Assembly (NCBI GenBank): GCA_034660035.1
Contig: JAYEIJ010000062.1
Location: 17,467 to 81,466, forward strand
Length of the DNA stretch: 64,000 nt
Source of the DNA: JAHEEL01 sp034660035
GTDB lineage: Bacteria > Actinomycetota > Acidimicrobiia > Spongiisociales > UBA5794
Direction: 5' to 3'
Every line of letters starts with the position of its first letter. Position 1 is the first letter of the stretch. Under the pieces are notes generated by a model. It had not been told where the DNA came from and did not search any database. It saw only the letters and a program-made list of their open reading frames with translations. Shown here piece after piece: positions 17,166 to 25,126 of the stretch. The translations under genes were made by a program, and so were the position numbers.

Positions 17166-18242
17166 ATGGATTATCGAGCCCTTCCCAAAGCCCTCTTACA
17201 TGATCATCTCGATGGCGGCGTACGCGTCGAGACCATCCTCGAGTTGGCAGAAGCTCAGGGATACACGGACCTACCGGCCAGCGACGTCGACGGCCTCGGT
17301 GAGTGGTTCGATCAGGGTCGATCCGGCTCCTTGGAGCGCTATCTCGAAGCGTTCACACACACGGTCGCGGTGATGAGCAGTGAAGATTCCATTCAACGGA
17401 TCGCGTATGAAACCGGTATCGACCTCGCGGGCGATGGAGTCGTATATGCCGAGATTCGCTTTGGGCCCAGCCTGCACATGATCCACGGTTTGACCCGGGA
17501 AGCCGCTATCGAAGCCGTTCTCGACGGTTTCGCAGCTGCGAGCCGCGAGACCGGGATCGTGATGTATGCCATCGCATCGGCGCTGCGCCACGAGACCGAC
17601 TCCGAAGAGGTCGCCCGCGCAGCGATCCCTTATCTCGATCAGGGTCTCGTCGCTTTCGACCTCGCCGGTCCCGAAGCGGGGTTCCCCGCCGATGATCACC
17701 TGGCTGCTTGCAGGCTCGTCCGTGATGCCGGGCTCGGTCTCACGATCCACGCGGGAGAAGCCGACACGGCGTCTTCGATCTGGAAGGCGGTCGCGAGATG
17801 TGGGGCAACGAGAATCGGTCACGGTGTTCGTATCGCTGATGAGACCGACTTCGACGGACGCACGATCACTTCCCTTGCTCCACTGGCACGCAGGATCCGC
17901 GACCATCGCATCCCGCTCGAAGTAGCGATCACATCCAACCTCGATACGTCGGCGTTCCCATCGGTCGCGACGCATCCGTTTGGAGCGCTCTACAGGGCCG
18001 GATTCACGGTCACGCTCAACACCGACAATCGCCTCATGAGCCGGGTCGACCTCTCGGACGAGTACGAACTCGCCGCGAACGCGTTCGGTCTCACGCCGGC
18101 AGACTTCGAGCAGATCACAGTCAACGCGCTCGAAGCGGGCTTCGGCGATTGGCCCGAGCGCCGACGCCTGATCGACGAGGTCGTTCGTCCCGCCTACGCC
18201 AGCGTCGCGTCGAGCCAGGTAGCGATCTCGGAGAGCACCTGA
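17166..18242 (+). CDS. add: Adenosine deaminase
   Basis: Deaminates (deoxy)adenosine to (deoxy)inosine in purine salvage, 358 aa, TIM barrel. Metal and catalytic residues are visible: HDHLDGG near residue 12, TIHAGEAD near 196, RIGHGVR and TLNTDNRLMS. SNLDTSAF matches the usual SNxxT loop. Its 3' end overlaps the convergent lipase gene by 49 bases. Hypoxanthine phosphoribosyltransferase of the same pathway lies 4 kb away. Confidence 0.93.
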   Translation: MDYRALPKALLHDHLDGGVRVETILELAEAQGYTDLPASDVDGLGEWFDQGRSGSLERYLEAFTHTVAVMSSEDSIQRIAYETGIDLAGDGVVYAEIRFGPSLHMIHGLTREAAIEAVLDGFAAASRETGIVMYAIASALRHETDSEEVARAAIPYLDQGLVAFDLAGPEAGFPADDHLAACRLVRDAGLGLTIHAGEADTASSIWKAVARCGATRIGHGVRIADETDFDGRTITSLAPLARRIRDHRIPLEVAITSNLDTSAFPSVATHPFGALYRAGFTVTLNTDNRLMSRVDLSDEYELAANAFGLTPADFEQITVNALEAGFGDWPERRRLIDEVVRPAYASVASSQVAISEST

Positions 18243-19012
18243 ACTTGCTCGGGTTCGTTGTGCAACTCGTGTCGGAGCCCCGGGTAGACCTTGCGGTCAA
18301 CCGAATCTGCCGCGGCGAGTGGAGCGGATGCCGAGGGTGGAACCAGCGTGTCCTCGCCGCCGTGGACCACCAACGTGGGCGTGTCGATATGACCGATCAA
18401 CTCGGTTGACCGATCCTGTGCATTGAAGATCTCCAGACCGAGTCGCGTCGTCGTCTTCGTCTGCACGAGGGGGTCGGCGAAGTAAGCCTCCCCGACCGCT
18501 GCGTCGCGGGAGAGTTGATCACCATCGAATGGGTTACCCAACGCCATCTTCGGAGCGATCCTCCCGAGCACCTGGGCAGCCACTCGCAACGCACCGGGTA
18601 CTTCCGCCTCGAGGGCCGGTGCCGATAGGACGGCCGCGTCCGGATGTGGACGATCCTCAGCCAGATAGAACGCCTCGATCAAACCGCCAAGCGAGTGCGA
18701 GTAGAGAACCCACGGAAGATCGGTACGCACGAGACCGGACTCCACAACGCCCTGAACGTCATCGACGAATTCGTCGAAGGACCCGGCATACGCTCGAGTT
18801 CCCTCCGATTCCCCGTGCCCCCTGAGGTCGAACGCAGCGACCGCGTAACCTCGATCGGCGAAGAACCGCGCGACGTGATCCCAGCGCCCGGAGTGCTCTC
18901 CGATACCGTGCACGATGAGCAGACCGCGTTGTGGCTCGTCGTCCGGCACCCATGTCCTTGTGAGCAAGGCAAGACCGTCCTGGGTCGTGTAGGTCCCGGT
19001 GGTCTCGCTCAT
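18194..19012 (-). CDS. Alpha/beta hydrolase, monoacylglycerol lipase-like
   Basis: A 272-aa serine hydrolase. Oxyanion region VHGIGEHSGRW, nucleophile in SHSLGG, Asp in HGGEDTLVPP and His in GLRHELHNEP complete the triad; the order and the HGxGEHSGRY-like motif fit monoglyceride lipases. No signal peptide. The ATG overlaps the ppgK stop as ATGA and has AGGAG 6 bases upstream. Confidence 0.88.
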   Translation of the reverse strand: MSETTGTYTTQDGLALLTRTWVPDDEPQRGLLIVHGIGEHSGRWDHVARFFADRGYAVAAFDLRGHGESEGTRAYAGSFDEFVDDVQGVVESGLVRTDLPWVLYSHSLGGLIEAFYLAEDRPHPDAAVLSAPALEAEVPGALRVAAQVLGRIAPKMALGNPFDGDQLSRDAAVGEAYFADPLVQTKTTTRLGLEIFNAQDRSTELIGHIDTPTLVVHGGEDTLVPPSASAPLAAADSVDRKVYPGLRHELHNEPEQVQVLSEIATWLDATLA

Positions 19013-19752
19013 CTCTCACTCCTAATCGATGCTGCGAATGCAGCGCCCACGATACCGGCTTGGTTTCTGAGAACGGCGGGCACGATGCGTGCCTGTGCTG
19101 TGAAGTGGTGCGAGTAGGTCTCGAACCGCTTCGAGATCCCACCGCCGAAGACGAAGAGATCAGGCCAGAAGAGCTCTTCAACGTACGCAAGGAACTCATC
19201 GACTCTGGATGCCCACCAGTTGATCTTGAGTTCGCCACGCTTGACAAGACGCCCCGCGGCATAGTTCTCCGCCTTCTGGCCGTGGAAGATCAGGTGCCCG
19301 AGTTCAGTGTTGGGGACGAGACGTCCATCGTGGAGATAGGCGCTACCGATTCCGGTACCGAACGTCAGGAGGATCACGACACCGTCGACGCCCGCAGCCG
19401 CTCCGTACTTCGCTTCAGCAAGCCCAGCGGCGTCGGCATCGTTGAGGACCGTGACCGGCATTCCGAGACGATGACTGAGCATCGCGGCCGCATCGATTCC
19501 GATCCATCCATCGTCGATGTTCGCCGCCGTTTCGATGACTCCGGCACGCACGACTCCGGGGATCGTGATGCCGACCGGTCCGTTCCATTCACTGGTGTGG
19601 ACGATCTCGACGATCGCGTTCGTGACGGCGTCCGGTGTGGAGGGCTGGGGAGTCGGGATCCTCAAGCGCTCCCCTGCAAGAGCTCCGGTCTCAAGATCCA
19701 CCGGGGCGCCTTTGACTCCCGATCCACCGACGTCGACACCGAATACCCGCAC
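19009..19752 (-). CDS. ppgK: Polyphosphate glucokinase (ROK family)
   Basis: Phosphorylates glucose using polyphosphate (and usually ATP), 247 aa. ROK phosphate loop FGVDVGGSGVKG, NDADAAGLAEAKYG, TFGTGIGSA, and ELGH as the ROK catalytic/sugar region. Start is GTG 2 bases past the stop of the upstream gene, so coupled. Typical of Actinomycetota that store polyphosphate. Confidence 0.93.
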   Translation of the reverse strand: MRVFGVDVGGSGVKGAPVDLETGALAGERLRIPTPQPSTPDAVTNAIVEIVHTSEWNGPVGITIPGVVRAGVIETAANIDDGWIGIDAAAMLSHRLGMPVTVLNDADAAGLAEAKYGAAAGVDGVVILLTFGTGIGSAYLHDGRLVPNTELGHLIFHGQKAENYAAGRLVKRGELKINWWASRVDEFLAYVEELFWPDLFVFGGGISKRFETYSHHFTAQARIVPAVLRNQAGIVGAAFAASIRSER

Positions 19753-19754
19753 GC

Positions 19755-20342
19755 CTACGCCTCCTCCATGATGAACCGTTCCAGGTCGGCAGCATATCGG
19801 GCGAGGCCGGATCGAACCGCATCCAGCGGTGGCTCGATCCTGACTCCACCCGGATACTCTGGGAAGTCACTCCCCAGAGTCGTCACGCCGGCAAGCGCCA
19901 GGACACGATCTCCGGGTGAGTGAGGAAGGAGCACAACGATCACGGGGCTCTGGGAGCGGATCACCACCTCAACTCCCCGCACCTGCCGAAGGCGCTTGGA
20001 AAGGCGACGCGTCTGTCGCAGTGCCTCTTCAGCGACAGCCCGGGGCACGGATTCCTCGATAGCGATGACGGTTGCATTTGAGGGCACCGGACGAAGACTC
20101 GACCATGCACCCGTGAACACGATCGTTCGGTTGGCCCCGAGCCGATCGAAGACACCGAGGTAGTTCGGGTACCCCACGACGACCGTCTCGACGCACGCGT
20201 CGGGCACGATCGTTCGGCCTCGCACACACGGCAGTTCTCGGGATCCTGGCTCCGCGAGAAGTCGCCTTCTCAGCTCCGGATCCAGAGCCCGCGAGATCGC
20301 CCTTCCATCCACGGAGGCCTCGATGACGCATTCGACGGTCAC
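19755..20342 (-). CDS. Conserved protein of unknown function upstream of ppgK
   Basis: A 195-aa soluble protein I do not recognise. Visible points: a C-terminal half rich in strands with VIVVLLPHSPGDRV and GVTTLGSDFPEYPGGVRIEP, a central ANRTIVFTGAWSSLRPV, and a KRLRQ basic helix. The TTLGSxFPE stretch is reminiscent of the small domain of fold-type I PLP enzymes, but no PLP lysine is present. It heads a three-gene operon with ppgK and the lipase. GTG start supported by TAGCCT-N6. Confidence 0.6.
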   Translation of the reverse strand: MTVECVIEASVDGRAISRALDPELRRRLLAEPGSRELPCVRGRTIVPDACVETVVVGYPNYLGVFDRLGANRTIVFTGAWSSLRPVPSNATVIAIEESVPRAVAEEALRQTRRLSKRLRQVRGVEVVIRSQSPVIVVLLPHSPGDRVLALAGVTTLGSDFPEYPGGVRIEPPLDAVRSGLARYAADLERFIMEEA

Positions 20343-20348
20343 CGTTCC

Positions 20349-20354
20349 AGGCTA
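20349..20354 (-). promoter_or_regulatory. Leaderless -10 element for the 19755-20342 gene
   Basis: TAGCCT 6 bases before the GTG at 20342; same hexamer and spacing as msrB. Confidence 0.5.
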
Positions 20355-20418
20355 CTCCCAAGCGTCGTGCCTATAGACGGCACACCAGTGCGCTGCCGGC
20401 TCCCGGGTGGGATGGCGG

Positions 20419-20856
20419 CTAGACCGCGTCGGATGCAGAGGAGAGATTGGTCACGGCGGGTGGGCCGGGAATCCGGGTGGGTGCCTTTGGAAGTTCGACG
20501 TCCTCCGGCTCTTCCAGACCGTACTTCACCAGCAGGTGGTGGAAGTCCCGTTGATAGAAGATCTTGCACTGGACGTCCGGATACAACTCCCTCAGGCGCC
20601 GGATCTTGCCGTTCTTCTTGGTGACGAGCTTCTGATTCATCGTCGTTATCTCGATGAACAGATCATCGTCGGGCAGGTAGAAATCCGGACGGAACTGCTT
20701 GGTGGCCGATCCTGATTCATCCCACTCGATGACGAACGCCCTCGGCTCATACTCCCATGGGACGTCGTAGAAGTCGAGCAATCGCGCGAACTCCCCCTCG
20801 CTGGAGTGGGCGAACGCGACCCTGTCGGCCGGCCCCGCGAGAAGATCGTCGATCAG
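20419..20856 (-). CDS. Conserved hypothetical protein, CTG start overlapping merR stop
   Basis: Soluble protein of 145 aa from the proposed start. Recognisable blocks are FAHSSEGEFARLLDFYDVPW, RPDFYLPDDDLFIEIT and TKKNGKIRRLRELYPDV. The PDFYLP-x-EIT spacing resembles a PD-(D/E)xK nuclease core, with the lysine position unclear. No ATG, GTG or TTG exists upstream of the TTG at 20781, which would delete the first block. CTG at 20856 overlaps the MerR stop as CTGA and restores it. From memory, similar proteins lie near hpt in actinobacteria. Confidence 0.7.
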   Translation of the reverse strand: MIDDLLAGPADRVAFAHSSEGEFARLLDFYDVPWEYEPRAFVIEWDESGSATKQFRPDFYLPDDDLFIEITTMNQKLVTKKNGKIRRLRELYPDVQCKIFYQRDFHHLLVKYGLEEPEDVELPKAPTRIPGPPAVTNLSSASDAV

Positions 20857-21350
20857 TGAGCCGCTGCCGTCGATGCCTTCACCTCGCGCTCGCCCGGGGT
20901 CGCCCGGTCAGGGAACAGACGGTGGATCTCACCTACAAGCTCTTCTTGCACAGGTCCAACAGCGATCCCGAAGACACCCTGGCCACCGCGGAAAACGTCG
21001 ACGACTTCGGACGGGCTGTGCGCCGCGTAGATCGTCTTACCATCGGAGAGCAGCGTGACATTGGACAGCGGACTCTCAGACTCCAGTTCCGCTCTCAGGA
21101 TGTCCATCGCTCTGCGGATCTTCTTCAGCGACATGCCGGCATCGAGGAGGCGTTTCACCACCTTGAGCTGCACGATATCGGGGAAAGCGTAGAGCCGCTG
21201 GCTCCCCGACCCCGTCGCTTGCTGGAGCGACGGCGTGATGAGCCCGGTGCGGGCCCAGTAGTCGAGCTGACGATATGTGATGCCGACCAGATTGCACACC
21301 TGAGGGGCCCGATACCCATCGATGGCCTGATCGATCCTGCTATCCACCAT
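20853..21350 (-). CDS. MerR family transcriptional regulator (Rv1830-like)
   Basis: A 165-aa regulator. The N-terminal winged helix reads YRAPQVCNLVGITYRQLDYW, followed by GSGSQRLYAFPDIVQLKVVK, then a coiled-coil helix and a C-terminal domain without an obvious metal site. It corresponds in position and sequence style to the second MerR of the mycobacterial garA-merR-bfn-merR block. ATG at 21350 has GGGAGG 9 bases upstream. Confidence 0.88.
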   Translation of the reverse strand: MVDSRIDQAIDGYRAPQVCNLVGITYRQLDYWARTGLITPSLQQATGSGSQRLYAFPDIVQLKVVKRLLDAGMSLKKIRRAMDILRAELESESPLSNVTLLSDGKTIYAAHSPSEVVDVFRGGQGVFGIAVGPVQEELVGEIHRLFPDRATPGEREVKASTAAAH

Positions 21351-21452
21351 TTCCGTGTGCCTCCCAGTTCGCACAGCTTACATCAACGTAATTCCGCCAG
21401 CTGAACTACGGCGGTGAAACTAGGACAGGACGACACGCGTTGTCAACAACCT

Positions 21453-21461
21453 TTGTGGATA
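21453..21461 (-). other. Consensus DnaA box
   Basis: The minus strand reads TTATCCACA, a perfect DnaA box. It is single and not in an origin context; it may be chance or a DnaA titration or regulatory site. Confidence 0.35.
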
Positions 21462-21526
21462 AGTCGCACTTCGGGAAAGCAGGGTCGGCTGGAACCGGGG
21501 AGACTACGGGCAGTAGTACGTCCTCC

Positions 21527-21561
21527 CAGTCGTAGTACGTATGACGTAGTACGTACTACGA
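21527..21561. repeat. Tandem heptamer array, consensus AxxACGT
   Basis: Units CAGTCGT, AGTACGT, ATGACGT, AGTACGT, ACTACGA in 7-base register. The GTATGACGTAGTACG core at 21539-21553 is identical to 15 bases of the repeat at 2561-2575. Confidence 0.75.
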
Positions 21562-21667
21562 AGACGCGCGGACGGGGCAAAGCGGCGAGTGGTTCTGTTC
21601 CCCCCTCAGCCAGGGTCCACGGTTTCTCCGAGTCGTACTACGTTCACGCCGAATGCGCTCCGTTGTG

Positions 21668-22165
21668 TCAAGAAGTCGAGTCGCGCTCGAAGTCGTCCGG
21701 CGTCACATCATCAAGGAACTCTCGAAAGCGCTCGATCTCCTCTTCTTCTGTGTCGTCGTGGATCTCGATGCCCGCTTCGTCGAGCAGCTCTCTCGATGCG
21801 AACACGGGCGCTCCCGCTCTCGTGGCCAGGGCGATGGCGTCTGAGGGTCTGGACGAGATCGTCAACTCCTCCCCCTCCGACTCGATGACGAGTTCGGCGA
21901 AGAACGTCCCTTCATCCAGCGACGTCACGTCGACCCTTTCGATGTCAGCGCCGAGAGCGTCGAGAAGCGTCTTCATCAGATCGTGAGTGAGGGGCCGGGC
22001 AGTCTCGACTCCTTCGAGGGCCAGAGCGATCGCCGTCGCCTCCGGCGTGCCGATCCAGATCGGAAGGTATCGAGCGCCCTCCCGCTCTCTGAGCAGCAAG
22101 ATCGGCGTGTTGGTGGGGAGCTCCACCCGAACGCCGACGACTTCCATGGCAACCCGATCGTTCAT
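21668..22165 (-). CDS. Bifunctional nuclease family protein (DUF151)
   Basis: A 165-aa BFN-domain protein. Typical blocks: LLLREREGARYLPIWIGTPEATAIA near the N-terminus, RPLTHDLMKTLLDALG, and SRPSDAIALATRAGAPVF. The C-terminus is acidic (DDTEEEEIERFREF), as in mycobacterial homologues. The family has reported RNase/DNase activity in plants; bacterial role is not settled. ATG preceded by TAGGCT-N6, so probably leaderless. Confidence 0.9.
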   Translation of the reverse strand: MNDRVAMEVVGVRVELPTNTPILLLREREGARYLPIWIGTPEATAIALALEGVETARPLTHDLMKTLLDALGADIERVDVTSLDEGTFFAELVIESEGEELTISSRPSDAIALATRAGAPVFASRELLDEAGIEIHDDTEEEEIERFREFLDDVTPDDFERDSTS

Positions 22166-22171
22166 ACATTC

Positions 22172-22177
22172 AGCCTA
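22172..22177 (-). promoter_or_regulatory. Leaderless -10 element for the BFN gene
   Basis: TAGGCT on the minus strand, 6 bases before the ATG at 22165. Confidence 0.5.
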
Positions 22178-22211
22178 TCACCAGTGAGCAGGTCAGACCG
22201 AGACGCGTCGT

Positions 22212-22772
22212 TCAGTGGAGAGCGTGCCGGGCGAACGAATCCGGATCCGACGTGAGCACGGAGAGATCCATCACAGCCCAGATCGATGGAACGTTCCGGA
22301 AGCGTCCCCTCCAATCCATCCCGTACCCAAGGAGGAACTCGTCTCCGACCTCGAATCCACGATGTTCAACGGGAACGTCCACGATCCTCCGCTTCACCTT
22401 GTCGAGGAGAGCGACCGTCGTCACGCTCTTGGCACCTCTGGCGGCCAACATCTTGCGCATGGTTGTGAGCGTCAATCCCGTGTCGACGATGTCCTCGACG
22501 ATCAGCACCGAGCGCCCTTCGACCGGCACGGAGAGATCCATCGCGATCGAGACCCTCCCCTCACGCCCGAAACGCGTCAAACTCAGGAAATCGAGCTCGA
22601 TCGTCAGCGGGAGATGCCGGGCGAGATCGGTCAGGAAAGGGACCGATCCCTTCAGAACTCCGATCACGACGGGATCGAGATCGGTCAAGCTCTCGGTGAT
22701 CTCCTCGCCGAGCTCAGCGACCCGCTGCTGAAGCGCTCCCTCGTCGATGACCTCGATGAACGGCTCGATCAT
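22212..22772 (-). CDS. hpt: Hypoxanthine phosphoribosyltransferase
   Basis: Purine salvage enzyme converting hypoxanthine/guanine and PRPP to IMP/GMP, 186 aa. PRPP loop VLIVEDIVDTGLTLTTM, the VIGVLKGSVPFLTDL loop, and DEFLLGYGMDWRGRFRNVP base-binding region are all present. ATG overlaps the upstream carboxypeptidase stop as ATGA, so coupled to it. Confidence 0.95.
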   Translation of the reverse strand: MIEPFIEVIDEGALQQRVAELGEEITESLTDLDPVVIGVLKGSVPFLTDLARHLPLTIELDFLSLTRFGREGRVSIAMDLSVPVEGRSVLIVEDIVDTGLTLTTMRKMLAARGAKSVTTVALLDKVKRRIVDVPVEHRGFEVGDEFLLGYGMDWRGRFRNVPSIWAVMDLSVLTSDPDSFARHALH

Positions 22773-23821
22773 CGGTCGCCTCCGGCCACGCTTGGCAAGG
22801 CTGCCTTCAACCACTCGCTGATCAACGACGCCTTCGGAAGGTCCGTCAATGCAGACATTCGCCAACGTCCATCATCGATTCTCTGCATGGCTTGAAGCCG
22901 TCGCTCTTCGGATTCGGTCAGATCGAGGTTCGCGTTGACGGTCGCACCGCCGCCCTGCTCCGAGAAGAAGGGGCGCAACCATCGGTCATGCAGCCCATAG
23001 GTGCCGTATGCCCAGTCGATGAGTTCCCGCGTATCACTGAAGTGGTCGTCGGAACCCATGACTACGGTCACGATTCTTCGCGGACCCCGTTCGGACACGC
23101 CGAGCAAGACCTTGTTCGCGAACGGCGTATCACCGGTCTTCAGCCCAACGACTCCTGGATACGTCCCGAGAAGCCGATTGGTGCTGTTGACGTGGCGCGT
23201 CTTGCCCGTTGGGTCTTCCGGCATCTTGATCGTCTTGATCCTGGCGATCTGCTGAATATCCGGGTAGTCGAGCGAGGCAACCGTCATCGTGACCAGATCA
23301 TTGGCGGTCGAGAAGTGGTCGGCATGATCGAGACCGTTCGGATTCACGAAGTGCGTGTCGCTCATGCTCAGTTCCGAGGCACGCGCGTTCATCTTCCCGA
23401 CGAAGGTATCGATGTCTCCATCGCCGACGTGCCACGCCAGGGTCAGAGCTGCATCGTTCCCGGACCGGACGAGCATGGCAACCAGGAGGTCGTAGACCGT
23501 CCACTGCTCCCCCGCTACGAGACCGGCACTCGATCCCCGGCTCGCTGTTGCCTCCGACGGAATCGTCACGATCTCGTCGAGTTCGGCCTCATCGAGGACG
23601 ATCATGGCGGTCATCACCTTGGTGACCGATGCCATCGGACGACGTTCGTCGGCGTTCCACGTCGTAAGCATCACATCGGCCGTCTCGTCGTACACGGCCC
23701 ACTCGTACGCGGTCACGGTTGGAGGGAGTGGTGGCGCGATCGGTTCAATCGGCATCGTGGCGGACGATCCGAGCGGTGCGAGGAGCGCGAGAACGAGCGT
23801 GGCGGTGGCAGTGGAGATCAT
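22769..23821 (-). CDS. D-alanyl-D-alanine carboxypeptidase (PBP, S11 family)
   Basis: Trims the terminal D-Ala from peptidoglycan stem peptides, 350 aa. An N-terminal hydrophobic segment (1-21) acts as signal or anchor. SxxK is in MASVTKVMTA, SxN in RSGND and KTG in GLKTGDT, all intact. A C-terminal extension of about 70 residues lacks the usual membrane anchor. Coupled by ATGA at both ends: to merR upstream and hpt downstream. Confidence 0.93.
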   Translation of the reverse strand: MISTATATLVLALLAPLGSSATMPIEPIAPPLPPTVTAYEWAVYDETADVMLTTWNADERRPMASVTKVMTAMIVLDEAELDEIVTIPSEATASRGSSAGLVAGEQWTVYDLLVAMLVRSGNDAALTLAWHVGDGDIDTFVGKMNARASELSMSDTHFVNPNGLDHADHFSTANDLVTMTVASLDYPDIQQIARIKTIKMPEDPTGKTRHVNSTNRLLGTYPGVVGLKTGDTPFANKVLLGVSERGPRRIVTVVMGSDDHFSDTRELIDWAYGTYGLHDRWLRPFFSEQGGGATVNANLDLTESEERRLQAMQRIDDGRWRMSALTDLPKASLISEWLKAALPSVAGGDR

Positions 23822-24528
23822 CGTTCGAGGAGGCTTCGAAGCCTACCCCGCGCGATGCTTTCTTGAAGCACTGCTGCCGCCTGGGCGCAGTCCGCCAGCG
23901 TTTCCGCGGCTCGGTGACGATTCTCAGGATTGCGGTGGCGCAGCAGCGGCGCAACGAGTTGGCCCAGAAGGTCGGTCTGGCGGTCGGCAGCGAGGCGAAT
24001 GGGCCGCAGGTGCCGCACCTCCAGACCGTGACTCAGCAAGCGATGTGTTGCCCGTGCGATCGAAAGATCATGATCCCGGAACACTTCGCTTCCATCCGGG
24101 AGTTTCATCGGCTCCAGGATCCCGGCATCGATCAGACTGGTGAGCTGGTGGGCGGACAGCCCGGAAGATCGCATCAATTCGGCCGGTGTCAGCGAGACTC
24201 CCGACGTTGCGAAGTAGGCTTCCGGCGGCGGCCCGGCTTCAGGCGAGACGGGCGACTCGTCCCCATGCTCCCAGGCTGCGAGCTTCGACTTGATCACCTT
24301 AAGCGGCAGATAGTGGTCCCGCTGCTCCTTCAACACGTACTCGATGCGACGTACATCCTCTTCGGTGAAGATCCGATAGCCGGATGCGGATCGGCTCGGT
24401 TCGACCAGTCCCTGGCTCTCGAGGAACCGCAGCTTTGACACAGTGACGTCCGGGTACTCCGGCTTGAGTAGGTTGATGACCTCGCCGATGCTCCGAGTCC
24501 GAGCGGCCCGTAGCGGCACCGTCGCCAT
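23818..24528 (-). CDS. MerR family transcriptional regulator (Rv1828-like)
   Basis: A 236-aa regulator. DNA-binding part: RSIGEVINLLKPEYPDVTVS, then KLRFLESQGLVEPSRSASGYR, followed by YVLKEQRDHYLPLKVIK. A second helical domain follows (about 105-236), as in Rv1828-type proteins that form garA-linked regulators. Start at 24528 overlaps the garA stop as TGATG. Confidence 0.9.
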   Translation of the reverse strand: MATVPLRAARTRSIGEVINLLKPEYPDVTVSKLRFLESQGLVEPSRSASGYRIFTEEDVRRIEYVLKEQRDHYLPLKVIKSKLAAWEHGDESPVSPEAGPPPEAYFATSGVSLTPAELMRSSGLSAHQLTSLIDAGILEPMKLPDGSEVFRDHDLSIARATHRLLSHGLEVRHLRPIRLAADRQTDLLGQLVAPLLRHRNPENRHRAAETLADCAQAAAVLQESIARGRLRSLLER

Positions 24529-24941
24529 CAGATGCTCCCGCGAGCGACGATGAGGTGGAACTTCCCGATGATCACTTCGTCCCCTGCGGAGAGGGCGTAC
24601 GCGTCGATCCACGTGCCGTTCACATAGGTCCCGTTCGTGGAACCGAGGTCCTGGACCCGCAGCGCGTCCCCGTCGACGTTGAAAAGGGCGTGGTGGCGGG
24701 ACACCGTTATGTCGCCGAGGAAGATGTCGCAGTCCGCACCTCGCCCTGCGATCGTGTCACCATCGGCGAGAACGTACGTCAACCCGGCCTGGGGACCCGT
24801 CTCAACGATGAGCGCCCATCCGAAGGCGCCGGCGACGGTACTCCCCGACGCCCCGATGGCAGAGGCATCCCGCGCTGGGGTGAAGGTGATGGTCGGATCT
24901 CGTTCGACGTCCGGTATCTGCTGCTCTTCTTGGCGTGCCAT
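24528..24941 (-). CDS. garA: FHA domain protein (GarA-like)
   Basis: A 137-aa phosphothreonine-binding protein. FHA motifs: GRGADCDIFL, SRHHALF and DLGSTNGTYVNG. In mycobacteria GarA controls 2-oxoglutarate metabolism after phosphorylation of an N-terminal ETTS motif. Here the N-terminus has ERDPTITFTP instead, with threonines but not the exact motif. ATG at 24941 is preferred to 24950 because TAGCAT lies 7 bases upstream. Confidence 0.88.
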   Translation of the reverse strand: MARQEEQQIPDVERDPTITFTPARDASAIGASGSTVAGAFGWALIVETGPQAGLTYVLADGDTIAGRGADCDIFLGDITVSRHHALFNVDGDALRVQDLGSTNGTYVNGTWIDAYALSAGDEVIIGKFHLIVARGSI

Positions 24942-24948
24942 GCACACC

Positions 24949-24954
24949 ATGCTA
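24949..24954 (-). promoter_or_regulatory. Leaderless -10 element for garA
   Basis: TAGCAT 7 bases before the ATG at 24941; it would drive garA-merR-dac-hpt. Confidence 0.45.
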
Positions 24955-24992
24955 CATCAACCCTCGACCATTCCTTGAAGGTTTCGGCTTCG

Positions 24993-25027
24993 CAGTACTC
25001 CGTAGTCCGTATTCCGCGATCCGTACC
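24993..25027. repeat. Tandem heptamer array, consensus CGTAxTC
   Basis: Units AGTACTC, CGTAGTC, CGTATTC, CGCGATC, CGTACCG in register. Complementary in type to the array at 11994-12021. Confidence 0.8.
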
Positions 25028-25042
25028 GGACCCCTTGGCCCG

Positions 25043-25126
25043 CTCTTGGTTCTCAGCTCTTGGCTCTGGCTGTCCGCTGTCCGCAGTCCGCTTCTGCCTG
25101 TTGCCTGTCCCCTGCCCCCTACTCAC
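25043..25126. repeat. Twelve-unit tandem heptamer array
   Basis: Twelve successive 7-base units drift from CTCTTGG through TGTCCGC to TGTTGCC, TGTCCCC and TACTCAC without losing register. The array ends inside the gcvH stop codon. Confidence 0.85.

Larger units (their letters stand above)
21351..21667. other. Gene-free spacer between merR and the bifunctional nuclease gene
   Basis: 317 bases without a credible gene. It holds the merR promoter region, a consensus DnaA box (21453-21461), a heptamer array (21527-21561) and a further GTCGTACTACGT copy near 21632. Confidence 0.65.

Noticed and set aside
21453..21461. Replication origin near the DnaA box
   Set aside because: Only one box, no AT-rich region and no dnaA/dnaN/parAB neighbours.
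25043..25126. CRISPR-like array
   Set aside because: Units are 7 bases with no spacers; no cas genes in the window.
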